NCBI GenBank assembly: GCA_022711755.1
Contig: JAKLEA010000005.1
Span: forward strand, 293,134-357,133
DNA from: Planctomycetota bacterium
GTDB taxonomy: Bacteria > Planctomycetota > Brocadiia > SM23-32 > JAKLEA01
DNA length: 64,000 nucleotides
Direction: 5' to 3'
The notes under the pieces are model-generated. The model worked only from the letters and a program-made list of their open reading frames with translations, did not search any database and was not told the DNA's origin. Of this stretch, positions 20,201-27,704 are shown in pieces; position 1 is the first letter of the stretch, and every line of letters starts with the position of its first letter. Both the position numbers and the translations under genes were made by a program.

Positions 20201-20529
20201 CCGGGGACGAAAGGCGTAACGCCGGTTTCAAAAAGGCTCTCGCGGAAGGCGCAAAGGTCGTTCGTCTTGTGGAACAGGGGGAGGTTGTCCAATCGCCGCG
20301 TTTCAGCCCGCTGTGCGCAGACATCCGTATGAGAAGTTTCAAGATTGACGGCAAGGTTTATGTCGTCGCCGTTAACCGCACGACGCGAAACCTGAAAATC
20401 CGATTCGACGATCCGATGATTTCAGGGCGGAAACTCACCCAATACCTGCCGGAGGAAAAGGCCCTTGAAGGTATCGAGGATGTGTTCGGCCCTCTGCAAG
20501 GCAAGGTCTACGTAATCGCCGACAAATAG
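17203..20529 (+). CDS. Large secreted protein with two TIM-barrel-like (glycoside-hydrolase-type) regions
   Basis: 1108 residues from ATG 17203, preceded by AGAAGGAAA, with a signal peptide ending near ALMA-EP. Residues ~15-380 look like a clan-A (beta/alpha)8 region: GINAIIIPFPKQG, MRCFYAIRLFG, GLSGVMFQYEA and EFGVFDYWDTWFYDGV. They include a Cys-rich CYCGYC-W-GEF motif seen in many uncharacterised bacterial putative glycosidases. Residues ~390-580 resemble a flavodoxin/GATase-like beta-galactosidase middle domain (KRGGLLFVLNASDA). A beta-sandwich stretch (~600-770) follows. A second barrel-like part (~770-1050) contains FPFGCYGINAA, IAAWYMFDEPELNS, with FDEPE as a candidate acid/base, and AMTFWTYGYVAGDERR. 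I cannot name the GH family or substrate. Confidence 0.6.
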   Translation: MIKKTIISALCIIAVLTLCDALMAEPFRGIELKSDAEDSILDKFDGAGINAIIIPFPKQGNLEDRNFRRDLKRWSAIAGKRNMRCFYAIRLFGPPDYTGAKKGYPGCVEAISNGGPCVCPTHPEYWSGVVAPRVKRAAELAKENGLSGVMFQYEATLSGLVYHQMFCYCGYCWGEFVKTKCGGDAKLLAYGPRDRLSWLRSSGRAHEYYACLAGMVEARMREAAEAARIAAPDIEFGVFDYWDTWFYDGVIRGLSRDGASVPAILTEYERYSIGRLSPVLARRWEKNKLAIGPVARLPLNYYTPRDVRNQIAELDREKTGFLLAATDSLWRQVEDYFHIHPACGSAESFALAVRDGMAGSAGGKGALNNRQHQLQFIPRMGVLHGSGISDVVSSALVQMAEAFQLPSTRLDATKPDDWAGNLSLFEMVMELPGAGKSGGEGLEKRATDIERFLKRGGLLFVLNASDAAQTAWLSKLGRQYAVKGEMKAGLAQAWLDDKTGVMTEPVNVESFPPLMWHFTAAAEGYIPLAKDNKGAPYLLYRPVGRGHLYLAAGPVIPLEVVLNAWFQNVRRGDLFTAKLMTDGDLAFGKNRLTVGVAEYPETASPVDLRIDAVNSRGGTTAFQFNNASLSGDGMRLPVDFEIADEGAGTVVVTISDPEDGALIRRYTMPVIHDQRVIAVPNKNYYTDEKEAVIELKYVDKSLLDATVKCRMTGGETKFGAPQDGKMTIRFPLSQVFCGEYEVYIDFTRGNEDVYTIALPIRKEEPFPTAVKMLYGRSCVLEMGGKPFFPFGCYGINAAQEEELAALGVNINVGAGGSSDRKLKGMDHTLRHWADSAEWTPQKVREELKKPEYAQIAAWYMFDEPELNSQSSDLLFDTYTKGREKDPYHPQASVYVGSMSYPVYPDYMTSGECQMMDDYPLPYFGPARYGDMMQKLADACRGRRCAWGVPQCFDWREIGGAIGPYKKVNLHPGGEQALNYIYQSVAHGAGAMTFWTYGYVAGDERRNAGFKKALAEGAKVVRLVEQGEVVQSPRFSPLCADIRMRSFKIDGKVYVVAVNRTTRNLKIRFDDPMISGRKLTQYLPEEKALEGIEDVFGPLQGKVYVIADK

Positions 20530-20538
20530 ATTCCCACG

Positions 20539-21585
20539 TCAAGGTTGCGTCGGTTCGGCTGAATCCAGCCCGAATCGTTTCGATAACAGGGCGGAGCATT
20601 TGGGAGCGTTTCGTTCAGCGCTTTCCGGACTCAGCAGCAGATGGACCATCGTGTCGCTTAGATGTTCCTGTGGACTGCATTTGGAATAGTCGGTCAGTGC
20701 CTCGATCCCTTTGAATATCCATACCTCTGTTTTCTTCTCAATAATATCCCCCGGCTTATGCATGCCGGGGACATAGAAGCGTCCGATATCCTGCACTGTC
20801 GGGGCGCGGAATTCCCACGGTCCTGAAACCTCGGCGTATTCTTTCATCAGCAGGTTGTCGCGCCAGTCTCTGTGAATTGTTCCCGTCTCAGGATCGTAAT
20901 TATTGAACGCGTGTGTCCACTCGTGGATGACCGTCGCGGTGAAGTCGTCAATCTCCCCGAATCGCCCGTTCGGACGAAAGCACGAATCGTTGATGACGAT
21001 GGCTCGTCCGGCGGAAACAAAACCGCCGTGAAGCGGGCGCAGGACGCCGTGAATCCGCCCGTAGAGCATCGGTTCCCGCCGGATTGAGGTCAGGACGGGC
21101 AACCCGCGGAAGCTTCTCGGCAGGGCTGCAAGCGCCATCCTCAGTCGCTCAAGTTCTTCAGGGGACCACGCCCGATCACCGTCTAGTATTTTGACGCCGC
21201 AGAGCGCGGCAAGGTCGCTCTTTTCGCCGGTTTCATTCGTTATCCATAACGGCCTGTGGACTTTCAGGACGCGCCTTATCAGGCTCGGACTGGAATTGTT
21301 TGGCGGCGGTTGAGCGACATTTTCCGCACAAGCCAATGAGGACACAAAAAGCAGCAATGCAAAAACGGCTAACGACGAAAGGGACCGGCTATAGGCGCTT
21401 GGCCGTAATTTGGAGTGCGGCAGTCTTGCTGCCGCACTGCCGTTACCCCGGCTTACTGGGGATTGGAAACTTTTTAATCCGGCATCACACAAGCAAGCGC
21501 GTCCGCAAAATCGGACGAGCGCACTCCAGGGAGACTCACCTGTCTCTGATCCTTTACATAACGGCGCTGTCTTTTTAAATCGCAT
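20539..21585 (-). CDS. Putative exported zinc metallopeptidase (HExxH); start uncertain
   Basis: The open frame is 348 codons. The core has HEWTH (residues 221-225) in an amphipathic helix TATVIHEWTHAFNNY, the zincin motif HExxH. Other conserved-looking parts are SAGRAIVINDSCF before it and LLMKEYAEVSGPWEF after it, where the Glu in MKEYAE could be the third zinc ligand. A hydrophobic stretch at residues ~68-87 followed by ACA-EN reads as a signal peptide. However, the first ~60 codons run through a dispersed palindromic repeat (21412-21527), and no ATG lies between that repeat and the signal peptide. Either the repeat was inserted and the gene now uses ATG 21585 with a long leader, or a non-AUG start is used, or the gene is damaged. 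Peptidase function is inferred from the motif only. Confidence 0.55.
   Translation of the reverse strand: MRFKKTAPLCKGSETGESPWSALVRFCGRACLCDAGLKSFQSPVSRGNGSAAARLPHSKLRPSAYSRSLSSLAVFALLLFVSSLACAENVAQPPPNNSSPSLIRRVLKVHRPLWITNETGEKSDLAALCGVKILDGDRAWSPEELERLRMALAALPRSFRGLPVLTSIRREPMLYGRIHGVLRPLHGGFVSAGRAIVINDSCFRPNGRFGEIDDFTATVIHEWTHAFNNYDPETGTIHRDWRDNLLMKEYAEVSGPWEFRAPTVQDIGRFYVPGMHKPGDIIEKKTEVWIFKGIEALTDYSKCSPQEHLSDTMVHLLLSPESAERNAPKCSALLSKRFGLDSAEPTQP
21412..21527. repeat. 116-bp palindromic dispersed-repeat element
   Basis: It is bounded by inverted ends GGAGTGCG (21412-21419) and CGCACTCC (21520-21527). Inside are three further hairpins: GCGGCAG...CTGCCGC, CCCCGGCTTACTGGGG, and GTCCG...CGGAC. 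Translations of this kind of sequence turn up as spurious small proteins in many environmental genomes, which suggests a widespread REP/MITE-like family. No flanking target duplication is apparent. It occupies the 5' part of the metallopeptidase frame. Confidence 0.65.
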
Positions 21586-21699
21586 AGTTCATGGTACACA
21601 GAAGCGTGGAAAAGGCGTTGTCCCGTAACAACGGGCTTAAACACAAAACGAAGGCGAACCTCTCAACTCTTATTATATCACTCAGGGCGGATTTGCGCT

Positions 21700-22326
21700 C
21701 TACAGGGACGCCATGCCGGAGAAGCCCATGAAGGCGATTGCCATCAGGGCAGTGCATATCAGAGCGATCGGCGTTCCCTTAAGCGATTCCGGTATGGAGG
21801 CGAAGGCCAACCTCTCCCGCACGCCGGACATCAGGAGCATTGCAACCAGGAAACCAAGCCCGCCTGCGGTTCCCTGCACCATCGCCGCTATGTATCCGGG
21901 GATAAAGGGCAACGAGGCCATTGCCTCCGGCGCGTCGGTGGTGTTCAGAAGCGTCACCCCGAATACCGCGCAGTTCGTGGTGATGAGGGGCAGGTAGATG
22001 CCCAAGGCCCTGTACAGCGGCGGCATCTTGGCTTTGAGAACCATCTCCACAAACTGAACAAGCGTCGCAATGACCAGTATGTAGACAGGCGTTTTGAGAA
22101 CAGACACCAGGTTGAGCGGAACGAGCACGAACTTGAAGATGGGAAATGTAACAGCTGAGGCAAGCAGCATGACGAACGTGACCGCTATGCCCATGCCGAT
22201 GGCGTTCTTGGTGCTCTGCGTCACCCCGATGAAGGGACAGAGGCCGAGGAACTTCGCCAGCGGGAAGTTCGCGATGAAGATGCTCATCATCGCAATCGTG
22301 ACCAGCAGCCCGAAGTCAATTCCCAT
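21700..22326 (-). CDS. rnfA: Ion-translocating electron-transport complex subunit A (RnfA/NqrE)
   Basis: 208 residues and six TM helices, the normal length for RnfA/NqrE. The two intramembrane cysteines that in the family co-bind a 2Fe-2S cluster are present: Cys30 in LGLCPFIGVT and Cys119 in TTNCAVFG. It starts 15 bp after the stop of the RnfE-type gene. In Rnf and Nqr complexes this subunit pairs with RnfE/NqrD as inverted-topology partners carrying electrons through the membrane while Na+ or H+ is moved. The peripheral subunits (RnfB, C, D, G or NqrA, B, C, F) are absent here. Gene order D/E-then-E/A occurs in both rnf and nqr operons, so Rnf versus Nqr is unresolved. Confidence 0.88.
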   Translation of the reverse strand: MGIDFGLLVTIAMMSIFIANFPLAKFLGLCPFIGVTQSTKNAIGMGIAVTFVMLLASAVTFPIFKFVLVPLNLVSVLKTPVYILVIATLVQFVEMVLKAKMPPLYRALGIYLPLITTNCAVFGVTLLNTTDAPEAMASLPFIPGYIAAMVQGTAGGLGFLVAMLLMSGVRERLAFASIPESLKGTPIALICTALMAIAFMGFSGMASL

Positions 22327-22341
22327 GTGCGTAATCTCCGT

Positions 22342-23022
22342 CTATTTCGCTCCGCATGCCCCGCTTGCGCAGCCCGCGCAGCCGCACTGCTTCTCCTGAG
22401 CGGCGGACTCGGCGGCAGCGGCTCCTCTCAGGCGGATGTAGTTGAAAAATCCCAGCGTCAGCCCCAGCGTCAGAAACGCGCCGGGGGCAAGAAGCATGAT
22501 TGAAGCTGGAGCATAGGACAGGCTGACCTTGTAGCCCCAGAAGGAACCGTCTCCCAACAACTCCCTGACCGAGGAAACCAGAAGCAGCGCCAGGCCATAT
22601 CCGATTCCCATGCCCAATCCGTCTGCGATGGAATGCGACACGGTGTTTTTCGACGCGAAGGCTTCAGCACGGAAAAGAATTACGCAGTTGACGACGATCA
22701 GAGGGATGAATATGCCCAGCGCCCTGTTGATTGCCGGTGGGGCAAATGCCTGCATCGTCAGGTCAACCATCGTCACGAAAGATGCCGCGATTACGATAAA
22801 GCAAGGCATGCGAATCTCGCCAGGGATGATCTTGCGCAACGCGGCAATGATGATGTTCGAGCAGACGAGAACCGCAATGACGGCGATTCCCATGGCGACC
22901 GCGTTGCGGACGCTGGTGGTAATTGCCAGACTCGGGCACATCCCGATCATGGAGATTATCAGCGGGTTCTCGGTGGTAATCCCGCTTTTGAAGACCGACC
23001 CGAAGGTTTTTGTCTGAGCCAT
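22342..23022 (-). CDS. rnfE: Ion-translocating electron-transport complex subunit E (RnfE/NqrD) with Cys-rich tail
   Basis: 226 residues from ATG 23022, with GGAGACAAGGG just upstream. Six TM helices and the two cluster cysteines are present: Cys29 in GMCPSLAIT and Cys113 in VVNCVILF. The SVRELLGDGSFWG loop is conserved in the family. The C-terminus has an unusual soluble tail, CGCAGCASGACGAK, with four cysteines in a small region. It could bind a metal or cluster, which I infer rather than know. It is the first gene of a two-gene unit with the rnfA-type gene. Upstream, in what must be its promoter region, sits copy B of the 67-bp mobile element. Confidence 0.87.
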   Translation of the reverse strand: MAQTKTFGSVFKSGITTENPLIISMIGMCPSLAITTSVRNAVAMGIAVIAVLVCSNIIIAALRKIIPGEIRMPCFIVIAASFVTMVDLTMQAFAPPAINRALGIFIPLIVVNCVILFRAEAFASKNTVSHSIADGLGMGIGYGLALLLVSSVRELLGDGSFWGYKVSLSYAPASIMLLAPGAFLTLGLTLGFFNYIRLRGAAAAESAAQEKQCGCAGCASGACGAK

Positions 23023-23130
23023 CCCTTGTCTCCGCTTATATGCCGGCGCCTGCATGACAACTCGCGCCTGATAAGAATTCCGGATTTTATCCTCTCCGGG
23101 CTGACAATCAATAGGATTACATGAACTTTC

Positions 23131-23230
23131 GTACGGCGTCAGTCACGGGCGCGTGGCAGCGTAGGGGCGGGTTTCAAACCCGCCCCTACGAGTGGCTGGC
23201 ATATAAACGCTCCCTTCACTGACCGGATAC
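23131..23230. mobile_element. MITE-like element, copy B, with 8-bp target duplication and nested 33-bp palindrome
   Basis: Positions 23131-23160 and 23194-23230 together match the 67-bp copy A (3023-3089) with a single base change. Perfect 8-bp direct repeats GAACTTTC flank it at 23123-23130 and 23231-23238. They differ from the target sequence of copy A, so the two are independent insertions. Inside, 33 bp (23161-23193) are extra. They contain a perfect hairpin with 14-nt arms GTAGGGGCGGGTTT and AAACCCGCCCCTAC around a single C. The nested piece has no clear duplication of its own. Confidence 0.87.
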
Positions 23231-23375
23231 GAACTTTCTAAACCCGGAAATTTGCTGTGATCAGCATCCCGGAATAGATATTCAGCATTTTTGCGTCAAG
23301 GCAAGACCTCATCGCTAAGGTCAATGGTAAGCGTATTTCCCGCCGATTATTTATCTTTTTTTCAGGGATTGTCTT

Positions 23376-23403
23376 TCACTGAATGACTTTATCGTGTATA
23401 TAT
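23376..23403 (+). promoter_or_regulatory. Candidate promoter of the regulator-znuCB unit
   Basis: TTCACT (about 23376-23381) and TATATA (about 23398-23403) are separated by 16 bp, in an AT-rich stretch about 90 bp before the regulator start. The match to a sigma-70 promoter is fair only. No classical Zur box (long AT-rich palindrome) was recognised. Confidence 0.35.
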
Positions 23404-23494
23404 ACCCTTTGGTGGGGGAAGCATGGGTATTGCCCGTTCGTGGCAGCGATGCCGAAAATTCGCAGTTACAATGTTCCATTCTGGGCAAGGACCG

Positions 23495-23788
23495 ATGAAA
23501 AAAAAGCTGAAAGCGTCAGGAAGAAAGCAGGACATCGTCACGTTCAAGGTTGATCAGTCGCTCATGGACGCCATGAAGGGAATCCCTAACAGGTCGAGAT
23601 TCATCAGGGCCGCCATCCTCTCTGCCTTGAACAACACCTGCCCCGTGTGCAACGGCACGGGCACGCTGACCCCCGATCAACGCGCAATGCTGGATGAGAT
23701 CAAAGGTAAACCGGTTTTGAAGCGTTGCGAGGAATGCAAGGCGCTCCGGCTCATGAGCGGCGGTTCGCAGGGTGACGCGGTTCACTAA
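23495..23788 (+). CDS. Small ribbon-helix-helix protein with C-terminal zinc ribbon (putative metal regulator)
   Basis: 97 residues from ATG 23495, with GGGCAAGG 5 nt upstream. An upstream ATG at 23423 would add 24 residues without conserved character. Residues ~12-46 have the CopG/ribbon-helix-helix pattern: a beta strand DIVTFKVDQSLMDAMKG, then NRSRFIRAAILSALN. The C-terminal half carries two CxxC pairs, Cys49/Cys52 (CPVC) and Cys78/Cys81 (CEEC), a zinc-ribbon arrangement. It lies 71 bp ahead of a zinc-type ABC transporter and in the same direction. I infer a metal-sensing repressor of that transporter in place of the usual Fur-family Zur. Binding has not been shown. Confidence 0.72.
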   Translation: MKKKLKASGRKQDIVTFKVDQSLMDAMKGIPNRSRFIRAAILSALNNTCPVCNGTGTLTPDQRAMLDEIKGKPVLKRCEECKALRLMSGGSQGDAVH

Positions 23789-23859
23789 AAAACCGACGCG
23801 CCCTCAGGAACCATGCCGATGATCAAAGACCGGGACGCCGCGTTCGCAGGAACAACACG

Positions 23860-24618
23860 ATGCGCGCAGACCCGGCCATTGAGCTGATAGACGTATCCTT
23901 CGCCTACGACGGTTACGAAGCGTTGCGGAATGTCTCCCTCGTCATCCGCGAGGGGGAATTATGTTGCGTGGTCGGACCCAATGGGGGCGGGAAAACCACG
24001 CTGCTTAGGTTGATGCTGGGCGCGCTGAAACCGACCCGGGGGGAGATTCGCGTGTTCGGACTCTCGCCGAACGCTGCGCGCGCGCGCGTCGGCTACATGC
24101 CTCAGCACTCCCGCTACGACCCCCAGTTCCCCGTCACAGTCATGGACGTCGTGCTCATGGCCCGCGCGGAGCGCCGCCTCGGTTGGCGCTATACCAGCGC
24201 CGACAAGTCCGTCGCCGCCCGCTGTCTGGAAGAGGTCGAAATGGGCGGCTTTTCGGGGCGTCTATTCAATGCCCTTTCCGGCGGGCAGAGGCAGCGCGTC
24301 CTGCTGGCGCGCGCCCTGGCTTGCGAGCCGCAACTGCTCCTCCTTGACGAGCCGACGGCCAACGTGGACGTCGTCGTCGAGGATAAGCTCTATTCGATAC
24401 TCAAGGCGCTCGGGGAACGCATGACAATCGTCATGGTTTCCCATGACCTGGGCTTCGTGTCGGATATAGTTCAGAGCGTGATTTGCGTCAACCGCCGCGT
24501 GGTCGTCCACCCGACCAGCAACATCACCGGCGAGGTGATCCGCGACATCTACGGCGGGGATATGCGCATCGTGCGCCACGACCACCGCTGCTCCGAGGAA
24601 GGCCACAAGCATGGGTGA
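23860..24618 (+). CDS. znuC: Zinc/manganese-type ABC transporter ATP-binding protein
   Basis: 252 residues. Walker A GPNGGGKTT (39-47), Q-loop MPQHSRYDP, signature LSGGQRQR, Walker B LLLLDEPTANVD and switch HDLG are all present. The GYMPQHSRYDPQFPVTVMDVVLMAR segment is typical of the ZnuC/MntB cluster. The C-terminus is His-rich (RHDHRCSEEGHKHG), also common in zinc-type ATPases. The gene overlaps the permease gene by 8 bp. No periplasmic metal-binding protein (ZnuA) gene is adjacent, so the receptor must be encoded elsewhere. Zinc is favoured over manganese because of the zinc-ribbon regulator next door and the His tail. Confidence 0.85.
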   Translation: MRADPAIELIDVSFAYDGYEALRNVSLVIREGELCCVVGPNGGGKTTLLRLMLGALKPTRGEIRVFGLSPNAARARVGYMPQHSRYDPQFPVTVMDVVLMARAERRLGWRYTSADKSVAARCLEEVEMGGFSGRLFNALSGGQRQRVLLARALACEPQLLLLDEPTANVDVVVEDKLYSILKALGERMTIVMVSHDLGFVSDIVQSVICVNRRVVVHPTSNITGEVIRDIYGGDMRIVRHDHRCSEEGHKHG

Positions 24619-25492
24619 GTTTCTGCGCGCGCTGGCCGATCCGGATATCGCCTTCCTGCGCTATGCCTTTCTGGCGGGCCTGCTGGCAAGCGTCGCCTTC
24701 GGCGTCATCGGCACATACGTAGTCGTGCGCAGGATCAGCTACATCGCCGGGGCGATTTCGCACTGCGTCTTGGGAGGCATTGGCGCGGCGCTCTACCTCC
24801 AGAAGGCCCGCGGCCTTGAGTGGTGCGATCCCATGTTGGGCGCTGTCGTCTCCGCGTTGCTCTCGGCTATCGTCATCGGTCTGGTGAGCATGTACGCCAG
24901 TCAGAGGGAGGACACCGTTATCGGCTCGCTCTGGGCGACCGGCATGGCCGTGGGGCTTCTGTTCCTTGCCCGGACGCCGGGTTACATTGACCCCATGAGT
25001 TATCTCTTCGGCAGCATCCTGCTGATATCAAAGACCGACCTGTTCGTGGTTGCCGGACTAGACGCTGCGGTGGTTGCCACAGGCGTCTTCTTTTATAATA
25101 AGTTCCTCGCGCTGTGCTTCGATGAGGAGTTCACGCGGCTTCGCGGCGTGCGCGTCGGGTTCTATTACATGCTCCTGCTCTGCCTGACGGCGCTCACCGT
25201 CGTGCTGCTGGTCCGCGTGGTGGGAATCGTGATGGTCATCGCCCTGCTGACGCTTCCGTCGGCTGTGGCCGGGCAATTCGCGCGGCGACTCTGGCACATG
25301 ATGCTGCTCTCGATCTTCTTCTGCGCTGTCTTTAACATCGCCGGGCTGGCGATAAGCTACATTCACGAACTCCCCAGCGGACCGACGATCATTGTGCTGG
25401 CTGCCGCGACCTACCTTGCCGTCCTTGCCGGAAGCCGAATCCCTAATCTGTTGAGGGGACGCGGACGCAAGAGCAGGGCGATAGCAAAATAA
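24611..25492 (+). CDS. znuB: Zinc/manganese-type ABC transporter permease (ABC-3 family)
   Basis: 293 residues and about eight TM helices, the length of ABC-3 permeases. It has the family segments GVIGTYVVVRRISYIAGAISHCVLGG and SALLSAIVIGLVS, then LFGSILLISKTDL and VVGIVMVIALLTLPSAVAG near the C-terminal coupling region. The start ATG 24611 lies inside the ATPase gene, so it is translationally coupled. The operon is regulator, ATPase, permease. A GH32 gene follows 46 bp after its stop and begins a different functional block. Confidence 0.86.
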   Translation: MGEFLRALADPDIAFLRYAFLAGLLASVAFGVIGTYVVVRRISYIAGAISHCVLGGIGAALYLQKARGLEWCDPMLGAVVSALLSAIVIGLVSMYASQREDTVIGSLWATGMAVGLLFLARTPGYIDPMSYLFGSILLISKTDLFVVAGLDAAVVATGVFFYNKFLALCFDEEFTRLRGVRVGFYYMLLLCLTALTVVLLVRVVGIVMVIALLTLPSAVAGQFARRLWHMMLLSIFFCAVFNIAGLAISYIHELPSGPTIIVLAAATYLAVLAGSRIPNLLRGRGRKSRAIAK

Positions 25493-25538
25493 CGAGACTG
25501 TGACAGATCGGCGATACAGGATTCATGGGAGAAACCTG

Positions 25539-27677
25539 ATGAAAGCGATAAATAATCATTTGACGATAAGTTTCTTCCTCTTTTATTGTTTGCCGATTGT
25601 GACAGGCAGTCTGCTCTATGCAGCCGATGACATCCTCATCGCTGATTTCGAGGGCAAGGACTACGGCCAGTGGAAGGTTGAGGGAACGGCTTTCGGCCAC
25701 GGCCCGGCGCGGGGGACGCTGCCCAACCAGATGGAGGTCAGCGGCTTCCGCGGCGGCGGACTCGTCAACAGCTACTTCGGCATGGACGGCTCAACCGGCA
25801 AACTGACTTCCCCCCCGTTCAAGATCGAAAGGAAGTTCATCAACTTCCTGATCGGCGGCGGCAAGTATCCGGGCAAAACGTGCATGAACCTGATCATCGC
25901 CGGCGAAGCGGTCCGCACCGCAACCGGACCGAATGACCGGGACGGCGGCAGCGAAAGACTCGCGTGGCAATCCTGGGACGTTTCCGACCTTACGGGCAGG
26001 ACGGCGACCATCGAGATCGTGGATGAAAGGTCGGAAGGCTGGGGGCATGTTAACGTTGACCACATTTTCCAGAGCGATGAGCAGGCCATGAAGGAGATGC
26101 AAATGGAAATCACGGTCGTGAAACGCTACCTGAATATTCCGGTTCGAACTGGAGCGCCCAAGCAACGCATGAAGCTCCTCGTCGAGGAAAAAATCGTCAG
26201 AGAGTTCGAAATCGAGCTTGCAGAGGGCGATCCGCAATTCTGGGCCTTCGTTGATCTCTCGGACTTCGCGGGAAAGAAAATGACGATTTGCGTTGATGCT
26301 CTGGACAAGACATCGAAAGCAGCAGAATTCATCAGCCAGGACGATGCGATTCGCGGCGCGGATGACCTTTATCGCGAAAAGCTCCGCCCCCAGTTCCATT
26401 TCTCCTCACGGCGCGGGTGGAACAACGACCCGAACGGCCTTTGTTACTACGACGGCGAATACCACCTTTACTACCAGCACAACCCCTACGGATGGAACTG
26501 GGGCAACATGCACTGGGGGCACGCCGTCAGCCGCGATCTCGTCCGCTGGAAAGAGCTTCCAATCGCCATCTATCCCCATGAATTCGGCGACTGGGTGTTC
26601 TCCGGCAGCGCGACGGTTGACGCGGATAACACCGCCGGATTCCGAACCGGAAGCGAGGACGTCATCGTTGCGGCATACACCAGCACTGGCCGTGGCGAAG
26701 CGATTGTCTACAGCAATGACCGAGGGCGCACCTTCACGGAATACGAAGGTAATCCCGTCGTCAAACATCAGGGACGCGATCCGAAACTCCTCTGGCACAA
26801 GGCTGCCGGACATTGGGTCATGGCCGTCTACGATGAAAAGGGCGATTCGAAGGCGATCGCTTTCTATTCATCGCCCAACCTGAAGGATTGGAAATACGAG
26901 AGCCGCGAGGAAGGTTTCTTCGAGTGCCCGGAGATATTTGAGCTTCCGGTTGACGGCGACGCGAAAAACACCCGATGGATTCTCTATTCCGGGGACGGCG
27001 CGTATTCCATTGGCGCTTTCGACGGAAGGGAATTCAAAAAGGAATCAGGCAAGCATCGCTTCAACTTCGGCAACTGCTTCTATGCGTCACAGACGTTCAG
27101 CGACATCAGGCCGGAGGACGGACGCCGAATCCAGATCGGCTGGGGTCAGACGGGCGATCAATCCATGCCGTTCAATCAGATGATGGATTTCCCGGTCGAG
27201 CTGACCCTTCGCGCTACCGAGGAAGGTATTCGTATGTTCGCTCAACCTGGCAGGGAGATTGAGGTTCTGCATCGCAAAAAGCACTCATGGAAGAATGTCA
27301 GGCTTGCGTCCGGCGGGAAAAATCCAATTGAAGGAATTGAATGCGAACTGCTTGAAATCCGAGCAGAATTTGAGCCGGGAACTGCCAATGAAGTCGGTCT
27401 GAATGTCCACGGTTTGCGCGTCGCATACAACTGTGCCACTTCTGAACTAGTGTGTGATCAGAACAGGGCGGCGCTGAAACCTGTTGCTGGACGGATTCGA
27501 CTGCGATTGCTGGTTGACAGGACATCGGTTGAGATTTTCGCAAACGGCGGACGCATTTACATGCCGATGCGCTGGATTCCTCCGGCGGGCGCGAACGATG
27601 TTGAGGTTTTCTGTTCCGGCGGAGAGGCGCAAATGACTGACATGCAAATATATGAGTTGAATTCAGCATGGGAGTAA
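25539..27677 (+). CDS. GH32 fructan-degrading enzyme with N-terminal accessory module
   Basis: 712 residues from ATG 25539 with GGGAGA 6 nt upstream and a signal peptide ending near LLYA-AD. Residues ~30-180 form a beta-sandwich-type module (DFEG-x-DYG-x-WKVEG ... FINFLIGGG ... GWGHVNVD), nearly identical in layout to one inside the GH116 protein at 47887-50982. The five-bladed GH32 domain follows, with all three signatures: WNNDPNG (nucleophile Asp297), GRDPK (transition-state Asp414) and FECPE (acid/base Glu462). The C-terminal beta-sandwich has VDRTSVEIFANGG. It hydrolyses fructans or sucrose-type bonds, in a levanase/inulinase-like manner, outside the cytoplasm. Exo or endo mode cannot be told. 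Confidence 0.93.
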   Translation: MKAINNHLTISFFLFYCLPIVTGSLLYAADDILIADFEGKDYGQWKVEGTAFGHGPARGTLPNQMEVSGFRGGGLVNSYFGMDGSTGKLTSPPFKIERKFINFLIGGGKYPGKTCMNLIIAGEAVRTATGPNDRDGGSERLAWQSWDVSDLTGRTATIEIVDERSEGWGHVNVDHIFQSDEQAMKEMQMEITVVKRYLNIPVRTGAPKQRMKLLVEEKIVREFEIELAEGDPQFWAFVDLSDFAGKKMTICVDALDKTSKAAEFISQDDAIRGADDLYREKLRPQFHFSSRRGWNNDPNGLCYYDGEYHLYYQHNPYGWNWGNMHWGHAVSRDLVRWKELPIAIYPHEFGDWVFSGSATVDADNTAGFRTGSEDVIVAAYTSTGRGEAIVYSNDRGRTFTEYEGNPVVKHQGRDPKLLWHKAAGHWVMAVYDEKGDSKAIAFYSSPNLKDWKYESREEGFFECPEIFELPVDGDAKNTRWILYSGDGAYSIGAFDGREFKKESGKHRFNFGNCFYASQTFSDIRPEDGRRIQIGWGQTGDQSMPFNQMMDFPVELTLRATEEGIRMFAQPGREIEVLHRKKHSWKNVRLASGGKNPIEGIECELLEIRAEFEPGTANEVGLNVHGLRVAYNCATSELVCDQNRAALKPVAGRIRLRLLVDRTSVEIFANGGRIYMPMRWIPPAGANDVEVFCSGGEAQMTDMQIYELNSAWE

Positions 27678-27704
27678 TTCATGTCCTGAGACTTGGAATG
27701 ATTC

